A stretch of DNA of 64,000 nucleotides from Manganitrophus sp963718695 (GCA_963718695.1 OY970371.1:3224001-3288000); one strand, 5' to 3'; shown: positions 8,657 to 17,445, counted from the stretch's first letter. Made by a program: numbers and translations. The notes: generated by a model from the sequence alone, not told the origin.

Positions 8657-9322
8657 ATGCGTTTTTTAGTCGTGGAGGATGAGGAGAAGGTCGCCCGGTT
8701 TGTCCGCCGGGCGCTTGAGGAGGAAAGCTACGCCGTCGATGTCGTCGGCGACGGCGAATCGGCCATCGATCAGATTGAGGTCATTCCGTATGATCTCATC
8801 ATTCTCGACCTGACCCTTCCGAAAAAGGGGGGACTGGAGGTCCTCCAATGGATGCGCCAGAAGGGGTTGAAGGTGCCGGTTCTCATCCTCACCGCCCGGA
8901 CGGGAATCGGCGACCGGGTGAAGGGGCTCGACCTCGGCGCCGATGATTATCTGATCAAACCATTTGCAATCGAGGAGTTCCTCGCCCGCGTCCGCGCGCT
9001 GCTGCGCCGGGGAGGGGTGACCGCCCCGCTGCTTCAGGCGGACGACCTGACCCTCGATCCGGTCACACACGAGGTCCGACGTGCGGGACAAAAGATCGAC
9101 TTGACGACCAAAGAATACGCCCTCCTCGAATACTTCATGCGCAATCCGAACCGGGTCGTGACCCGGTCAATGATCTCGGAGCATGTCTGGGACATCCATT
9201 TCGACACCTTCACCAACGTGATCGATGTCTATGTCAATTACCTCCGGAACAAGGTGGACCGCGGTTTCAAGCGCCCCTTGATCCAGACTGTCCGAGGAGT
9301 CGGCTATGTCCTCAAGGGCTGA
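8657..9322 (+). CDS. OmpR-family response regulator
   Basis: 221 residues: receiver domain (1-120) with acidic pocket VVEDEE, phospho-acceptor Asp in DLIILDLTLP, and conserved Thr/Lys (LTART, LIKPF). It is followed by a winged-helix DNA-binding domain (about 125-220; EYALLEYFMRNPNRVVTR, VDVYVNYLRNKVD-like motif, VRGVGYVL). The kinase gene overlaps its 3' end by 17 bp. The domain order is typical of CusR/MprA/QseB-type regulators. The adjacent direct-repeat operator before degP is a likely target. Confidence 0.93.
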   Translation: MRFLVVEDEEKVARFVRRALEEESYAVDVVGDGESAIDQIEVIPYDLIILDLTLPKKGGLEVLQWMRQKGLKVPVLILTARTGIGDRVKGLDLGADDYLIKPFAIEEFLARVRALLRRGGVTAPLLQADDLTLDPVTHEVRRAGQKIDLTTKEYALLEYFMRNPNRVVTRSMISEHVWDIHFDTFTNVIDVYVNYLRNKVDRGFKRPLIQTVRGVGYVLKG

Positions 9323-10745
9323 TCTCAATCGGTGGTCCTGGCTCGCCTCGATCCGAGGGCGTCTCGCCCTCTGGTATGGCACCATTCTGGGAGTGGTCTT
9401 CCTCTTCGTCGGCCTTCTTCTGTTCCTCTATCTCTCAAGGAACCTCCACTCCGATTTCGACCTCTCGCTTCGATCCACGGCGGAGGCGCTGGCACGGGCC
9501 TCTCTCGACCGCAGCCCGCCCCTCCCGGAGCTCGACATTGAGGCCCTTCTACAACAGTTCGACAACCCCGATCCTTCCAGCAACTTCTTTCAGCTCTTCG
9601 ACCCCCGCGGCCGCTTCGGCGCCCGATCGCGCAATCTCTCCAAACGTCCTTATCCCTTGACGGAGTCGGCCCTCAACAACGCCCTTCAAGGAAAATATAC
9701 TTATGAGACCTTCTTCGATCCCGATCGCGGAAAAATCCGATGGGTCACCTACCCTGTCATTCAAGACGGACGGATGGTGAACATTCTCCAGGTCGGCGGC
9801 TCGCTCCGAAATCTGGAAGGGGTTCTGCAGAAACTTCGACTGGTCCTCCTGCTGATCTTCCCAGCCACGCTTCTCCTGGCGGTGGCCGGCGGCTGGCTCT
9901 TAACCCATCGGGCGCTGCAGCCGGTCGATGCGATGGCGCAGGTGGCCCGCCAGATTACGGCCGGCGATCTCTCCCGGCGAATCCCCCTTCATACAGGCCA
10001 GGATGAGCTTTCCCGGCTCGCAGAAACTTTCAATGCCATGATTGCGCAACTGGAAGAGTCGATTCAGCGCCTCCGACAGTTCTCCGCCGACGCCTCCCAT
10101 GAACTTCGAACCCCGTTGACGATCCTCAAAGGAGAGACCGAGCTGGCGCTGCGACAGGCGCGGACGATGGAAGAGTATCAGGAAACCCTGGCCAGCTCGC
10201 TGGAAGAGATCGACCGGATCTCCCGGATTGTGGAGGAGCTCTTTCTCCTCTCGAAGGCCGATCTCGGCGAAGCCCGCCTGGAGAGAAAGCCGGTGGCGCT
10301 CGCCCCGCTCTTCAAGGAGACCCTGACACAGATGGAGCTCCTTGCAAAGGAGAAAGCGATTTCGCTCCGCTTTGACCGGCAGGAAGAGGCCACCATCACC
10401 GGCGATCCCGATCGGCTGCGGGAGCTGCTCCTCAACCTGATCGAAAACGCCATCCGCTACACCCCGCCGGAAGGAAGAATCGTGGTGACCCTCTCCCGGG
10501 AGGGAAGCCATGCCCGTGTCGGCATCGCCGATACAGGCATCGGGGTTTCGAAAGAAGATCTTCCCAAAATCTTCGACCGTTTTTATCGCTCCGATTCCGC
10601 CCGCGAGATTCATCCGAAGGGGAGCGGACTGGGGCTCTCTATCTGCCGATGGATCACCCATGCCCACGGCGGCACGATCCAGGTCGACAGCACCCCCGGA
10701 CTCGGAACCCTTTTTACCCTCCGTTTCCCGCTCCGAAACGATTAG
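9306..10745 (+). CDS. HAMP-domain sensor histidine kinase
   Basis: 479 residues. Two transmembrane helices (about 25-45 and 175-200) bracket a periplasmic sensor of about 130 residues. HAMP follows, then the HisKA H-box FSADASHELRTPLTI, and HATPase_c with N-box NLIENAIRYTPP, G1 DTGIGV, F-box DLPKIFDRFYRSD and G2 KGSGLGLSICRWI. All catalytic motifs are intact. The ATG at 9306 has GAGGAG inside the regulator gene, so translation is coupled. The layout resembles the CusS/heavy-metal-type kinases, but the signal cannot be stated. Confidence 0.92.
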   Translation: MSSRADLNRWSWLASIRGRLALWYGTILGVVFLFVGLLLFLYLSRNLHSDFDLSLRSTAEALARASLDRSPPLPELDIEALLQQFDNPDPSSNFFQLFDPRGRFGARSRNLSKRPYPLTESALNNALQGKYTYETFFDPDRGKIRWVTYPVIQDGRMVNILQVGGSLRNLEGVLQKLRLVLLLIFPATLLLAVAGGWLLTHRALQPVDAMAQVARQITAGDLSRRIPLHTGQDELSRLAETFNAMIAQLEESIQRLRQFSADASHELRTPLTILKGETELALRQARTMEEYQETLASSLEEIDRISRIVEELFLLSKADLGEARLERKPVALAPLFKETLTQMELLAKEKAISLRFDRQEEATITGDPDRLRELLLNLIENAIRYTPPEGRIVVTLSREGSHARVGIADTGIGVSKEDLPKIFDRFYRSDSAREIHPKGSGLGLSICRWITHAHGGTIQVDSTPGLGTLFTLRFPLRND

Positions 10746-10751
10746 AGCTTT

Positions 10752-10794
10752 TTAATCTTCAATTAATCCTCTCTTAACCTTACTGGGTTAGAAT
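10752..10794 (+). promoter_or_regulatory. Three direct repeats at 11-bp spacing plus -10 before the DegP gene
   Basis: TTAATC at 10752, TTAATC at 10763 and TTAACC at 10774: hexamers repeated every 11 bp, the geometry used by OmpR/PhoB/PhoP-type regulators. The array replaces a -35 element and stops nine bases before a -10-like TAGAAT (10789-10794). This is the architecture of an activator-dependent promoter, and the regulator gene lies immediately upstream. Confidence 0.7.
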
Positions 10795-10848
10795 CACCTC
10801 CAAGATCATCAGTTATTTCACCATCTATTATATTAGGAGGTCTTTTTT

Positions 10849-12327
10849 ATGACGCAAGTGAGGAAGATTTTCGTTCCAGCTTCGTTCCTCCTCTTCGGTC
10901 TGATCCTGGGGAGTCTTCTTGCATCCCATTTTAATTTCTTCTCCCTCGGTCAGGCGGTAGAGATCCATCGGGAGGGTGCGCCGCTCCAGATCGCCGTTCC
11001 GCCGGACGATCTTTTCATTGACATCGCAAAGCGGGTCACCCCGGCGGTGGTCAACATTTCAACCACGCGGGTCGTCAAAGGCCGGGAAGACAACGACCCC
11101 TTCAACGATCCTTTCTTTAGACGCTTCTTCGGCGACCGCCCCTTTGAGCGGCAGGCCCCGCAACGGCCGCGGCGCTCGCAAGGGCTCGGCTCCGGGGTGA
11201 TCGTCGATTCAAGCGGCATCATCATTACCAATAACCATGTGGTCGAGAAGGCCGACGAAGTGGAGGTCCTGTTGGCCGACAAGCGGGAGTTCAAAGGAAA
11301 GGTGATCGGGAGCGATCCGAAGAGCGATCTCGCCATCGTCAAGATCGAGGCCGAGAACCTTCCGACGGTGCCGTGGGGCGACTCGAATCAGCTCCAGGTG
11401 GGAGAGTATGTCTTGGCGATCGGGAATCCGTTTGGTCTGAACCAGACGGTGACGATGGGGATTGTCTCCGCCATCGGCCGCGCCAACGTCGGCATCGCCG
11501 ATTATGAGGATTTCATCCAGACCGACGCCGCCATCAACCCCGGCAACTCCGGCGGCGCGCTTGTGAACCGGCGAGGGGAGCTGGTCGGAATCAACACCGC
11601 CATCTTCAGCCGCACCGGCGGCTACATGGGGATCGGCTTTGCGGTGCCGAGCGAGATGGCAAAATCGATCAAGGAAAGCCTGGTCGCGAGCGGCAAAGTG
11701 GTCCGCGGCTGGCTGGGGGTCTCGATTCAGGAAGTCACGCCGCAGTTGGCCAAAGAGTTCGGCCTTAAAGAATCCAAGGGGGCCCTCATCAGCGACGTTC
11801 TCCCCGACAGCCCCGCCGAAGCGGCAGGGATCCAGCGGGGCGACATTCTCCTCGCGATTGATGGAAAGGAAGTTGAGAGCACGGCACAGCTCCGGAAATA
11901 TGTCGCCGGTACCGCCGTCGGAAAGAAAATCAAGCTCACCCTTTATAGGGATAAAAAGGAGAAGGAAATCGAGCTCTCCCCCGGCGAGCAGCCGCAAGAG
12001 GTGGCGCAGGCCGGAGGAGAAGGAGAAGAAGCCGAAGCGAGCGCGTTGAAAGGCGCGCAGGTGCGGAATCTCACCCCGGAAACTGCGAAGGAGCTGAAAT
12101 TGCCCAAAGGGCTCCAAGGGGTCGTCATCAGCCGGATCGAGGCCGGAAGTCTCGCGGAAGAGGCCGGGCTGAGAGAGGGCGATGTCGTCCTGGAGGTCAA
12201 CCGAACCCCAATCCGGAACACCCGGGAGTATGAGAAGGCCCTCTCAGGACTTAAAAAGGAGCAAAGCGCCCTTGTCTTGGTCCACCGTCAGGGAAACACC
12301 CTCTTTCTGACCCTGGACGCCGCTTAA
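10849..12327 (+). CDS. DegP/HtrA-family periplasmic serine protease
   Basis: 492 residues. An uncleaved-looking or signal N-terminal hydrophobic segment (10-26), a trypsin-like protease domain (about 55-280) with catalytic His130 (TNNHVV), Asp160 (KSDLAIV) and Ser234 (GNSGGAL), then two PDZ domains (about 285-375 and 405-490). An acidic/Gly linker separates the PDZs. In the family this is a periplasmic quality-control protease and chaperone. AGGAGGT lies upstream of the ATG. Placement directly downstream of a regulator/kinase pair and the 11-bp repeat operator suggests envelope-stress control, similar in logic to CpxR- or MprA-driven htrA genes. Confidence 0.94.
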   Translation: MTQVRKIFVPASFLLFGLILGSLLASHFNFFSLGQAVEIHREGAPLQIAVPPDDLFIDIAKRVTPAVVNISTTRVVKGREDNDPFNDPFFRRFFGDRPFERQAPQRPRRSQGLGSGVIVDSSGIIITNNHVVEKADEVEVLLADKREFKGKVIGSDPKSDLAIVKIEAENLPTVPWGDSNQLQVGEYVLAIGNPFGLNQTVTMGIVSAIGRANVGIADYEDFIQTDAAINPGNSGGALVNRRGELVGINTAIFSRTGGYMGIGFAVPSEMAKSIKESLVASGKVVRGWLGVSIQEVTPQLAKEFGLKESKGALISDVLPDSPAEAAGIQRGDILLAIDGKEVESTAQLRKYVAGTAVGKKIKLTLYRDKKEKEIELSPGEQPQEVAQAGGEGEEAEASALKGAQVRNLTPETAKELKLPKGLQGVVISRIEAGSLAEEAGLREGDVVLEVNRTPIRNTREYEKALSGLKKEQSALVLVHRQGNTLFLTLDAA

Positions 12328-12348
12328 TATTTTGATCGGGTTCCCGCC

Positions 12349-12410
12349 GACCGGCGAGGCGGCATGCGACGCACCCCCGTCGCTTTCCTCCCCGTTCCGC
12401 CTCGCCGGTC
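12349..12410. terminator. Nested 14-bp inverted repeat after the DegP gene
   Basis: Perfect 14-bp arms (GACCGGCGAGGCGG at 12349-12362, CCGCCTCGCCGGTC at 12397-12410) enclose a second hairpin (GCGACG/CGTCGC, 12366-12383). No U-tract follows, so it may be a mRNA-stabilising or factor-dependent end rather than an intrinsic terminator. Confidence 0.5.
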
Positions 12411-12809
12411 ACACCCTCTTCGACTCACTGAAAGCCGCGGAGGCGCGGATCAGAGGGAGAGAATACAGGATGGACTTCCTGTTAGAAACATCGATCGAGG
12501 AGAAAGAGATGAAACAGCCGATATGGATCCGTGAAAGAACACCCCCCGCACCCCCCCCGACGACGCTTCAGCCGGTCCTGAAGAGGCGGGAGAGAGTTGC
12601 ACCGCGCGATAGGGGCGTTCACCCTCCCACCGGCGCGCCGTTTCGCCTCCTCTCGCACGTTCGCCCCGAACGCGATCCTGCGATGATTGAAGTGGTCTTA
12701 ATGCAGTATCGCTTATTGCTCCTTCTCTTTTCCGTCTCGATCTTCAAGCATTAACACTTTCGAAAAAAAGGTGGGGTCACTAAACGAAGAATAAAAAGGA
12801 GGGACAAAC
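12411..12809. other. Intergenic region, nothing recognised
   Basis: No coding frame with usable composition or ribosome site. Only a strong ribosome site (AAAAAGGAGG) for the CBS gene is seen at its 3' edge. Confidence 0.4.
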
Positions 12810-13217
12810 ATGAAGGTCAAAGCTCAAGAGGTCGGTCAAATCCGGTTCGCAAAACCGCGCTTCGTCCGGGAGTACGAGTCGGCCTTTGATATCGCCGCCG
12901 AGCTCCTCGACAGCGGCCATGGCATGATCCCGGTGGTCAGCCGGGAGGGCCGCGTCGTCGGGATGGTCAGCGAGCAGGAGATTCTCCGCGTGCTTCCCGG
13001 TCCGCGCCGGCTGGAGGAGATTAAGGCAAAAGAGATCATGAGCCGAGTCCCGGTTCTTTTTGAAGAAGAGACCTCCCTCTTCGAAGCGAGCAGCGTGTTA
13101 GAGCGCCTCCACCTCCAGCGCCTGCCGGTCGTTCGGGATGGAATCTTGATCGGAACGCTCACCCAACATGATCTGCTCCGCGCCCAGCTCGGATGGGGAA
13201 CGGGAGAGTGGGAGTAG
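12810..13217 (+). CDS. Tandem CBS-domain protein
   Basis: 135 residues made of one Bateman module: CBS1 (about 10-65; GMIPVVSREGRVVGMVSEQEI) and CBS2 (about 72-130; LPVVRDGILIGTLTQHDLL). Such stand-alone pairs bind adenosine nucleotides and usually act as energy sensors through a partner; none is evident here. The ribosome site AAAAAGGAGG precedes ATG 12810. It is followed by a convergent ferritin-like gene. Confidence 0.9.
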   Translation: MKVKAQEVGQIRFAKPRFVREYESAFDIAAELLDSGHGMIPVVSREGRVVGMVSEQEILRVLPGPRRLEEIKAKEIMSRVPVLFEEETSLFEASSVLERLHLQRLPVVRDGILIGTLTQHDLLRAQLGWGTGEWE

Positions 13218-13307
13218 TGCCAAGAGGGTTTCCACCGAGGGGGCGCCGGCGGTTCTCTTCGCCGCCGCCCCCTTCGACGCCTCTTCAGCCTTCTTTGGCT
13301 GGCTTCC

Positions 13308-13868
13308 TCAGGCCGCCTTTTCTTTAAAGAACCCTTGATCGAGCGTCTCTAAGAGCGTCACCAGGTCTTGCGCGTGCTCCTCTTCTTTCGCGAGGACCTC
13401 CTCCATCACCCGCCGGCTCGTCGGATCTTTCTCGCCAAAGTAGCGGACCATTTCGGTGTAGCTTTCAATGGCGATCCGCTCGGCGACGAGATCTTCTTTA
13501 ATCATGTCGAGCAACGAGTCCCCTTCGATATATTCCGAGTGACTTTTGGTTGCGAGGCCCTGAGGAGAGAAATCGGGCTTGCCGTTGAGCTGCGTGATTC
13601 GCTCGGCGATCTGATGCGCATGCATCTGCTCTTCATTCGCATGCTCCAGAAATTCCTGTGCCACCGATTGGGCATGGATGCCGCTCGCCATGTAGTAATG
13701 ATTTCGATAGCGGAGGGTGCAGACGATCTCGGTCGCCAACGCTTCGTTCAAAATACGGATGGCCGTTTGCACGTCCCCTTGATAGACCGGTGTGATCGCC
13801 CCGTTCTCAATGTGCTGGCGGGCGCGCTCCCGAAGGGTTTTAATGTCGGTCAAAAATGGCTTGTCCAT
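13308..13868 (-). CDS. Ferritin-like diiron protein (bacterioferritin type)
   Basis: 186 residues from ATG 13868, behind AGGAGGAGG; a longer frame to 13946 has no ribosome site. Four-helix ferritin-like fold with carboxylate/His ligands in order: Glu in ALATEIVCTLRY, Glu/His in HANEEQMHAHQ, Glu in EDLVAERIAIESY, and Glu/His in AKEEEHAQDL. This is the 8-residue diiron pattern of bacterioferritin/Dps-like proteins. Probable role is iron storage or peroxide detoxification in the cytoplasm. No bacterioferritin-associated ferredoxin is adjacent. Confidence 0.87.
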   Translation of the reverse strand: MDKPFLTDIKTLRERARQHIENGAITPVYQGDVQTAIRILNEALATEIVCTLRYRNHYYMASGIHAQSVAQEFLEHANEEQMHAHQIAERITQLNGKPDFSPQGLATKSHSEYIEGDSLLDMIKEDLVAERIAIESYTEMVRYFGEKDPTSRRVMEEVLAKEEEHAQDLVTLLETLDQGFFKEKAA

Positions 13869-14036
13869 GTGCCTCCTCCTCTTTGATTGATTGCTTCCAT
13901 CGAATCCAGACAAAACAGACGGGGAAAGGCCGGCTCCCTGCATCATGATCCGCCTGTTGCATAGAACTATTCTAGGAAATTTTGACAGATCGGCACAAGG
14001 GAGCGCTTTGGGCGCCTTGCCTGCGGCGCCGATCGG

Positions 14037-14555
14037 CTAAGGGGGGCGATGAAATCCGCCGGGAAGGGTTTCATCATCCAATGGAAAAGGAAGCCCCTCG
14101 ACGACCCGTAGTTTTGGTGTGAAGCCGTACGCCGGGCTGTTCTTCCGAAGATATTCTTTCGCAACTTCCGGCAGGATGAGTGCGAGCTGCCGGGCGCGCG
14201 CTTCGGCCTGCTCTACCGTGAGGGCTCTTTGGATGGCGTCCCAGACCAATGCCATGACGGCCGCACGCCGACCGTGGAGAGAGAAGACCACGGCCGGCCG
14301 CGCCTCCCGGGGAAAGAGGAGTTCCTCAAATGCCAAAAAAAGCTCATCGGTCCAGGCATCCGCCTCTACCTGAAACTCGGCGTAACGAAGCCCCGCCTTT
14401 TGGGCTTGACGTTTATCCGCCTCTCGGAACTCCTCCGGCTTACCGGCCTGAACGAGCATTCGATATCCCCGCCTCGCCAGGGTCGCCAATTGCTGAGCGG
14501 TCAGTCGACCGCTAAAGGCCAACTCCGGATTGACCTGTTTTATTTCCATTTCCAT
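14037..14555 (-). CDS. DUF442-type (phosphatase-fold) protein lacking the catalytic cysteine
   Basis: 172 residues. The N-terminal 110 residues follow the DUF442/beta-lactamase-hydrolase-like tyrosine-phosphatase fold (FSGRLTAQQLATLARRGYRML, AGLRYAEFQVEADAWT). At the P-loop, where the family has a Cys-x5-Arg signature (Cys-Arg-Ser-Gly-Thr-Arg), this protein reads VVFSLHGRRAAVM, with no Cys. It is therefore probably catalytically dead, a binding or regulatory version. It is encoded six bases downstream of the TlpA-like gene, so the two are co-transcribed and likely functionally linked. Confidence 0.65.
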   Translation of the reverse strand: MEMEIKQVNPELAFSGRLTAQQLATLARRGYRMLVQAGKPEEFREADKRQAQKAGLRYAEFQVEADAWTDELFLAFEELLFPREARPAVVFSLHGRRAAVMALVWDAIQRALTVEQAEARARQLALILPEVAKEYLRKNSPAYGFTPKLRVVEGLPFPLDDETLPGGFHRPP

Positions 14556-14561
14556 CCCTTT

Positions 14562-15047
14562 CTATGACGCCCGTCGATGAGGGATCGCTTCGCCTTCAGC
14601 TTCGGTGAGGAGCCGATCGATCATCCGCTCGACCGGTTTCTCCGCCTGATAACCGGTATGGCGGTATCGGAGAAGACGATCTCGGTCGTAAAGAAAATAG
14701 GTCGGAACGGCATCCACCTGGTAAGTCGCCGCAACATTCCCCTCTTGATCGAGCGCGAGCGGATGGTGAAGATCGAGTGTTTTCGCCATCCGCTCGACCA
14801 TCACTTCATCCTGATCGTCCCGGACCAAAGGGGTATGGACGCCGATGACTCGGAGCCCCCTTGGACCAAATTGCTCGATCCATCGCCGAACGGTCGGCAT
14901 CTGCTCCTTGCAGAGAGGACAACTCAACCCCCAAAAATGAATCAGCGTGGCCGGCGCATTCAGATGACCGACATCGACCGGTTTCCCATTTAGCCAACCG
15001 CGGACCGGCTCGATCGGCTGGATCGGCGTGCGTAGTCGCAATCCCAT
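14562..15047 (-). CDS. TlpA/ResA-like thioredoxin-fold protein
   Basis: 161 residues of AhpC/TSA-Redoxin type with active-site Cys43-Pro-Leu-Cys46 (FWGLSCPLCKEQMP) and the cis-Pro loop VDAVPTYFLYDR. No signal peptide or transmembrane helix is visible, unusual for TlpA-like proteins, so it may be cytoplasmic. The CPLC dipeptide differs from the common CPPC/CEPC. It heads a two-gene operon with the Cys-less DUF442-type protein. Confidence 0.82.
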   Translation of the reverse strand: MGLRLRTPIQPIEPVRGWLNGKPVDVGHLNAPATLIHFWGLSCPLCKEQMPTVRRWIEQFGPRGLRVIGVHTPLVRDDQDEVMVERMAKTLDLHHPLALDQEGNVAATYQVDAVPTYFLYDRDRLLRYRHTGYQAEKPVERMIDRLLTEAEGEAIPHRRAS

Positions 15048-15220
15048 GTCTTTTACTCCTGATGTCTCTAGTCTAGCGATTTTAGACCGATCCGGGCAAG
15101 AGGCGCCCTTGGCGAAACGGAATCACCCTCCCTGAACGCTACATCATCCTTGCTTTTTGAAAGTAAGAGCGTTTAAGATGAACGGCAGGAGTGATTGGGC
15201 GATTTTAGAAGGAGGTGAAC

Positions 15221-17389
15221 ATGCCGAAATGGTCGGAAGAATTTCCATGGGAGTTTGCGTTTCTTCTCCTGTTGACCGGCCTGGTCATGGCTGCAGCCCA
15301 TTTCGTCCGAAGATTTCTCCTCCGGCAGATCACCTCCTCGGGAGATCTGTCCCGCCGAATGGAGCGTCTCTCCTCTTACTGGCCCTGGGTTCTCGGCCTT
15401 TATGTCCTGCTGACCCACCTGCCCCAACAGCCCCGTGCGCTCAAACATGCCGACAAACTCCTGGACCTCTATCTTTTTGCAACCGGCACCCTCATGGCGA
15501 TCGAGCTCTCGGTTTGGGTCATCCAGCGCTTCCTCAAGGAGAAGGGGATCGCCGCGCCGGTCAGTAAATCGGTTTACAACGGGGTGTATGCTCTCTTTAT
15601 TCTTCTCGGCGCGCTGCTACTTTTTTTGAAAATTGATTTCCCGGTCTCCCCGATTCTGACCGTGATCGGCATCGGCGGGCTCGCCACCGTTCTCGCGTTT
15701 CAAGATACCCTCTCCGACACGGCCGCCGGGTACCACCTTCTCGCAGAAAGACGCCTTCGTGTCGGGGACCGGATTCGGCTTCACTCCGGCGAGGAAGGAA
15801 CCGTTCTCGAGGTCTCCTGGCGGACCACCCGGATTCAGTCCCCCTCCGGCCAGGCGTATCTGATTCCAAATCGCCGGATCGCCCATGGCGTCATTACCAC
15901 CACCTCTCGCGATGAGATCTGGGACAGCGCGAAGGTGCGTCAGGGGATCGAGACGAATTTCTCCCATCGAATGCTCGTCTTGGTTTCAAATCGGGAGCCG
16001 TATGTTCACCGTTGGATGGATGAAGAAATTCGCTGCGATCGCCCCGCCGGCGGTCTGACGTCGGCCCTCGATCCGGTGATGCAGGCGGCGCGGGGCCTCT
16101 GGGTCGCCTGGGGAAGCGGCGATGCCGATCGCGAGGCGGCCGATGCGGAAGGGAAGGTCGCCGTTCCGCCACACCAGCCGACGTATACGCTAAAGCGGAT
16201 CTGGCTCAGTGAAGAAGAGATCGATCATTACTATCACGGCTTCTCAAACCGCTTCTTCTGGCCCCTCTTTCACAAAGCCATGGATAAAGTTCAGTTCATG
16301 GAAGAAGACTGGCGATATTATAAAGAGGTCAACCGGCGTTTTGCCGAGGCGGTCCTCGCCGAAACCCAAGGGCGCGACCCGATCGTCTGGATTCAAGACT
16401 ATCACCTGGCGCATGCCCCGATGATATTGAGAGAACAGCGGCCGAACGCGACCCTCTCGCTTTTCTGGCACATTCCTTGGCCCTCGTATGATGTCTACCG
16501 GGTCGCCCCTTGCCGGAAAGAGCTGCTCGAATCACTCCTCTGCTGCGACCTGCTCGGGTTTCAGACGCCGTTCTACCGGGATCAATTCCTTGAATGCGTC
16601 CGTCAGATTCTGAACCTTCCAGTCGATGCCGGACGGGGATCGATCTCCTATCGCGGGCGCACCGTCTGGGTGAAAGCGTTTCCGATCAGCATCGATGCGG
16701 AGGGCTGGATTCGCCTCGCCACCGTCCCGCAGGCCGAAGAGGAGATGAAAACGCTCCGGAAAAGGCTGGCCCTGGGAGCGGACGGATCGATCGGGATCGG
16801 TGTCGACCGGCTCGAATACACGAAGGCGCTGGTCGAGCGCTTCAACGCGATCGACCTCTTCTTTACCCGCTATCCGCAGTTTAAGAAGAAGTTCACTTTC
16901 ATTCAGATCGCCTCTCCCAGCCGAACGGAAATGACCGATTATCGCAGCTATGCGGAGACCCTCCTGAAGACCTCCCGCGAAATCAATGAGCGGCATGGCG
17001 TCGAGGAATGGAAGCCGATCGATTATCGTCCGATCTACATCCCCCCCGAAACCCTGGCGATCTACTACCGCGCCGCCGATCTGGCGATCATCAGCTCCTT
17101 TGCCGACGGCATGAACCTGGTGGCAAAGGAATTTATCGCTTCCCAAACCGATGAGCGGGGGGTGCTTCTGGTCAGCGAGCTGGCCGGTGTCTCTGAGGAG
17201 ATGAAGGGGGCTTTCTTGATTAATCCCTACGACGTGGAGGGACTGGCGGAGGCGATCAAGACCTCGCTCGGAATGCCCCCTTCCATCAAGAAGGTCTTGA
17301 TGGAAGAGATGCGGGAACAGATCCGGGTCAACAACGTCTACCGCTGGATGGGGAATATCTTCGAGGAGATCCGCCGCATCTCGGGCTAG
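15221..17389 (+). CDS. Fusion: MscS-type mechanosensitive channel + trehalose-6-phosphate synthase
   Basis: 722 residues in one frame from ATG 15221 (AAGGAGGTGAAC upstream). Residues 1-145 hold about four hydrophobic helices. 146-230 match the MscS pore helix and beta domain (VIGIGGLATVLAFQDTLSD, RLRVGDRIRL, YLIPNRRIAHGVI). From about 250 the chain is a GT20 OtsA domain: VLVSNREP, RPAGGLTSALDPVMQ, WIQDYHLA, GVDRLEYTKALVERF and DGMNLVAKEFIASQ, the last two holding nucleotide-sugar and glucose-6-phosphate residues. The enzyme occupies the place of the cytoplasmic C-terminal MscS domain. Expected reaction: UDP- or ADP-glucose plus glucose-6-phosphate to trehalose-6-phosphate, at the inner membrane. 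No otsB lies nearby. The open frame and intact motifs on both sides argue against an assembly artefact. Confidence 0.93.
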   Translation: MPKWSEEFPWEFAFLLLLTGLVMAAAHFVRRFLLRQITSSGDLSRRMERLSSYWPWVLGLYVLLTHLPQQPRALKHADKLLDLYLFATGTLMAIELSVWVIQRFLKEKGIAAPVSKSVYNGVYALFILLGALLLFLKIDFPVSPILTVIGIGGLATVLAFQDTLSDTAAGYHLLAERRLRVGDRIRLHSGEEGTVLEVSWRTTRIQSPSGQAYLIPNRRIAHGVITTTSRDEIWDSAKVRQGIETNFSHRMLVLVSNREPYVHRWMDEEIRCDRPAGGLTSALDPVMQAARGLWVAWGSGDADREAADAEGKVAVPPHQPTYTLKRIWLSEEEIDHYYHGFSNRFFWPLFHKAMDKVQFMEEDWRYYKEVNRRFAEAVLAETQGRDPIVWIQDYHLAHAPMILREQRPNATLSLFWHIPWPSYDVYRVAPCRKELLESLLCCDLLGFQTPFYRDQFLECVRQILNLPVDAGRGSISYRGRTVWVKAFPISIDAEGWIRLATVPQAEEEMKTLRKRLALGADGSIGIGVDRLEYTKALVERFNAIDLFFTRYPQFKKKFTFIQIASPSRTEMTDYRSYAETLLKTSREINERHGVEEWKPIDYRPIYIPPETLAIYYRAADLAIISSFADGMNLVAKEFIASQTDERGVLLVSELAGVSEEMKGAFLINPYDVEGLAEAIKTSLGMPPSIKKVLMEEMREQIRVNNVYRWMGNIFEEIRRISG

Positions 17390-17445
17390 AGACCGTCCGA
17401 AAAACGCTCGCGCCCTTCGCTAAAACGGGTCGGCTTGACGGCGGC

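Noticed and set aside
12332..12754. 140-codon frame after degP
   Set aside because: Covers the inverted repeat, composition not coding-like, no ribosome site.
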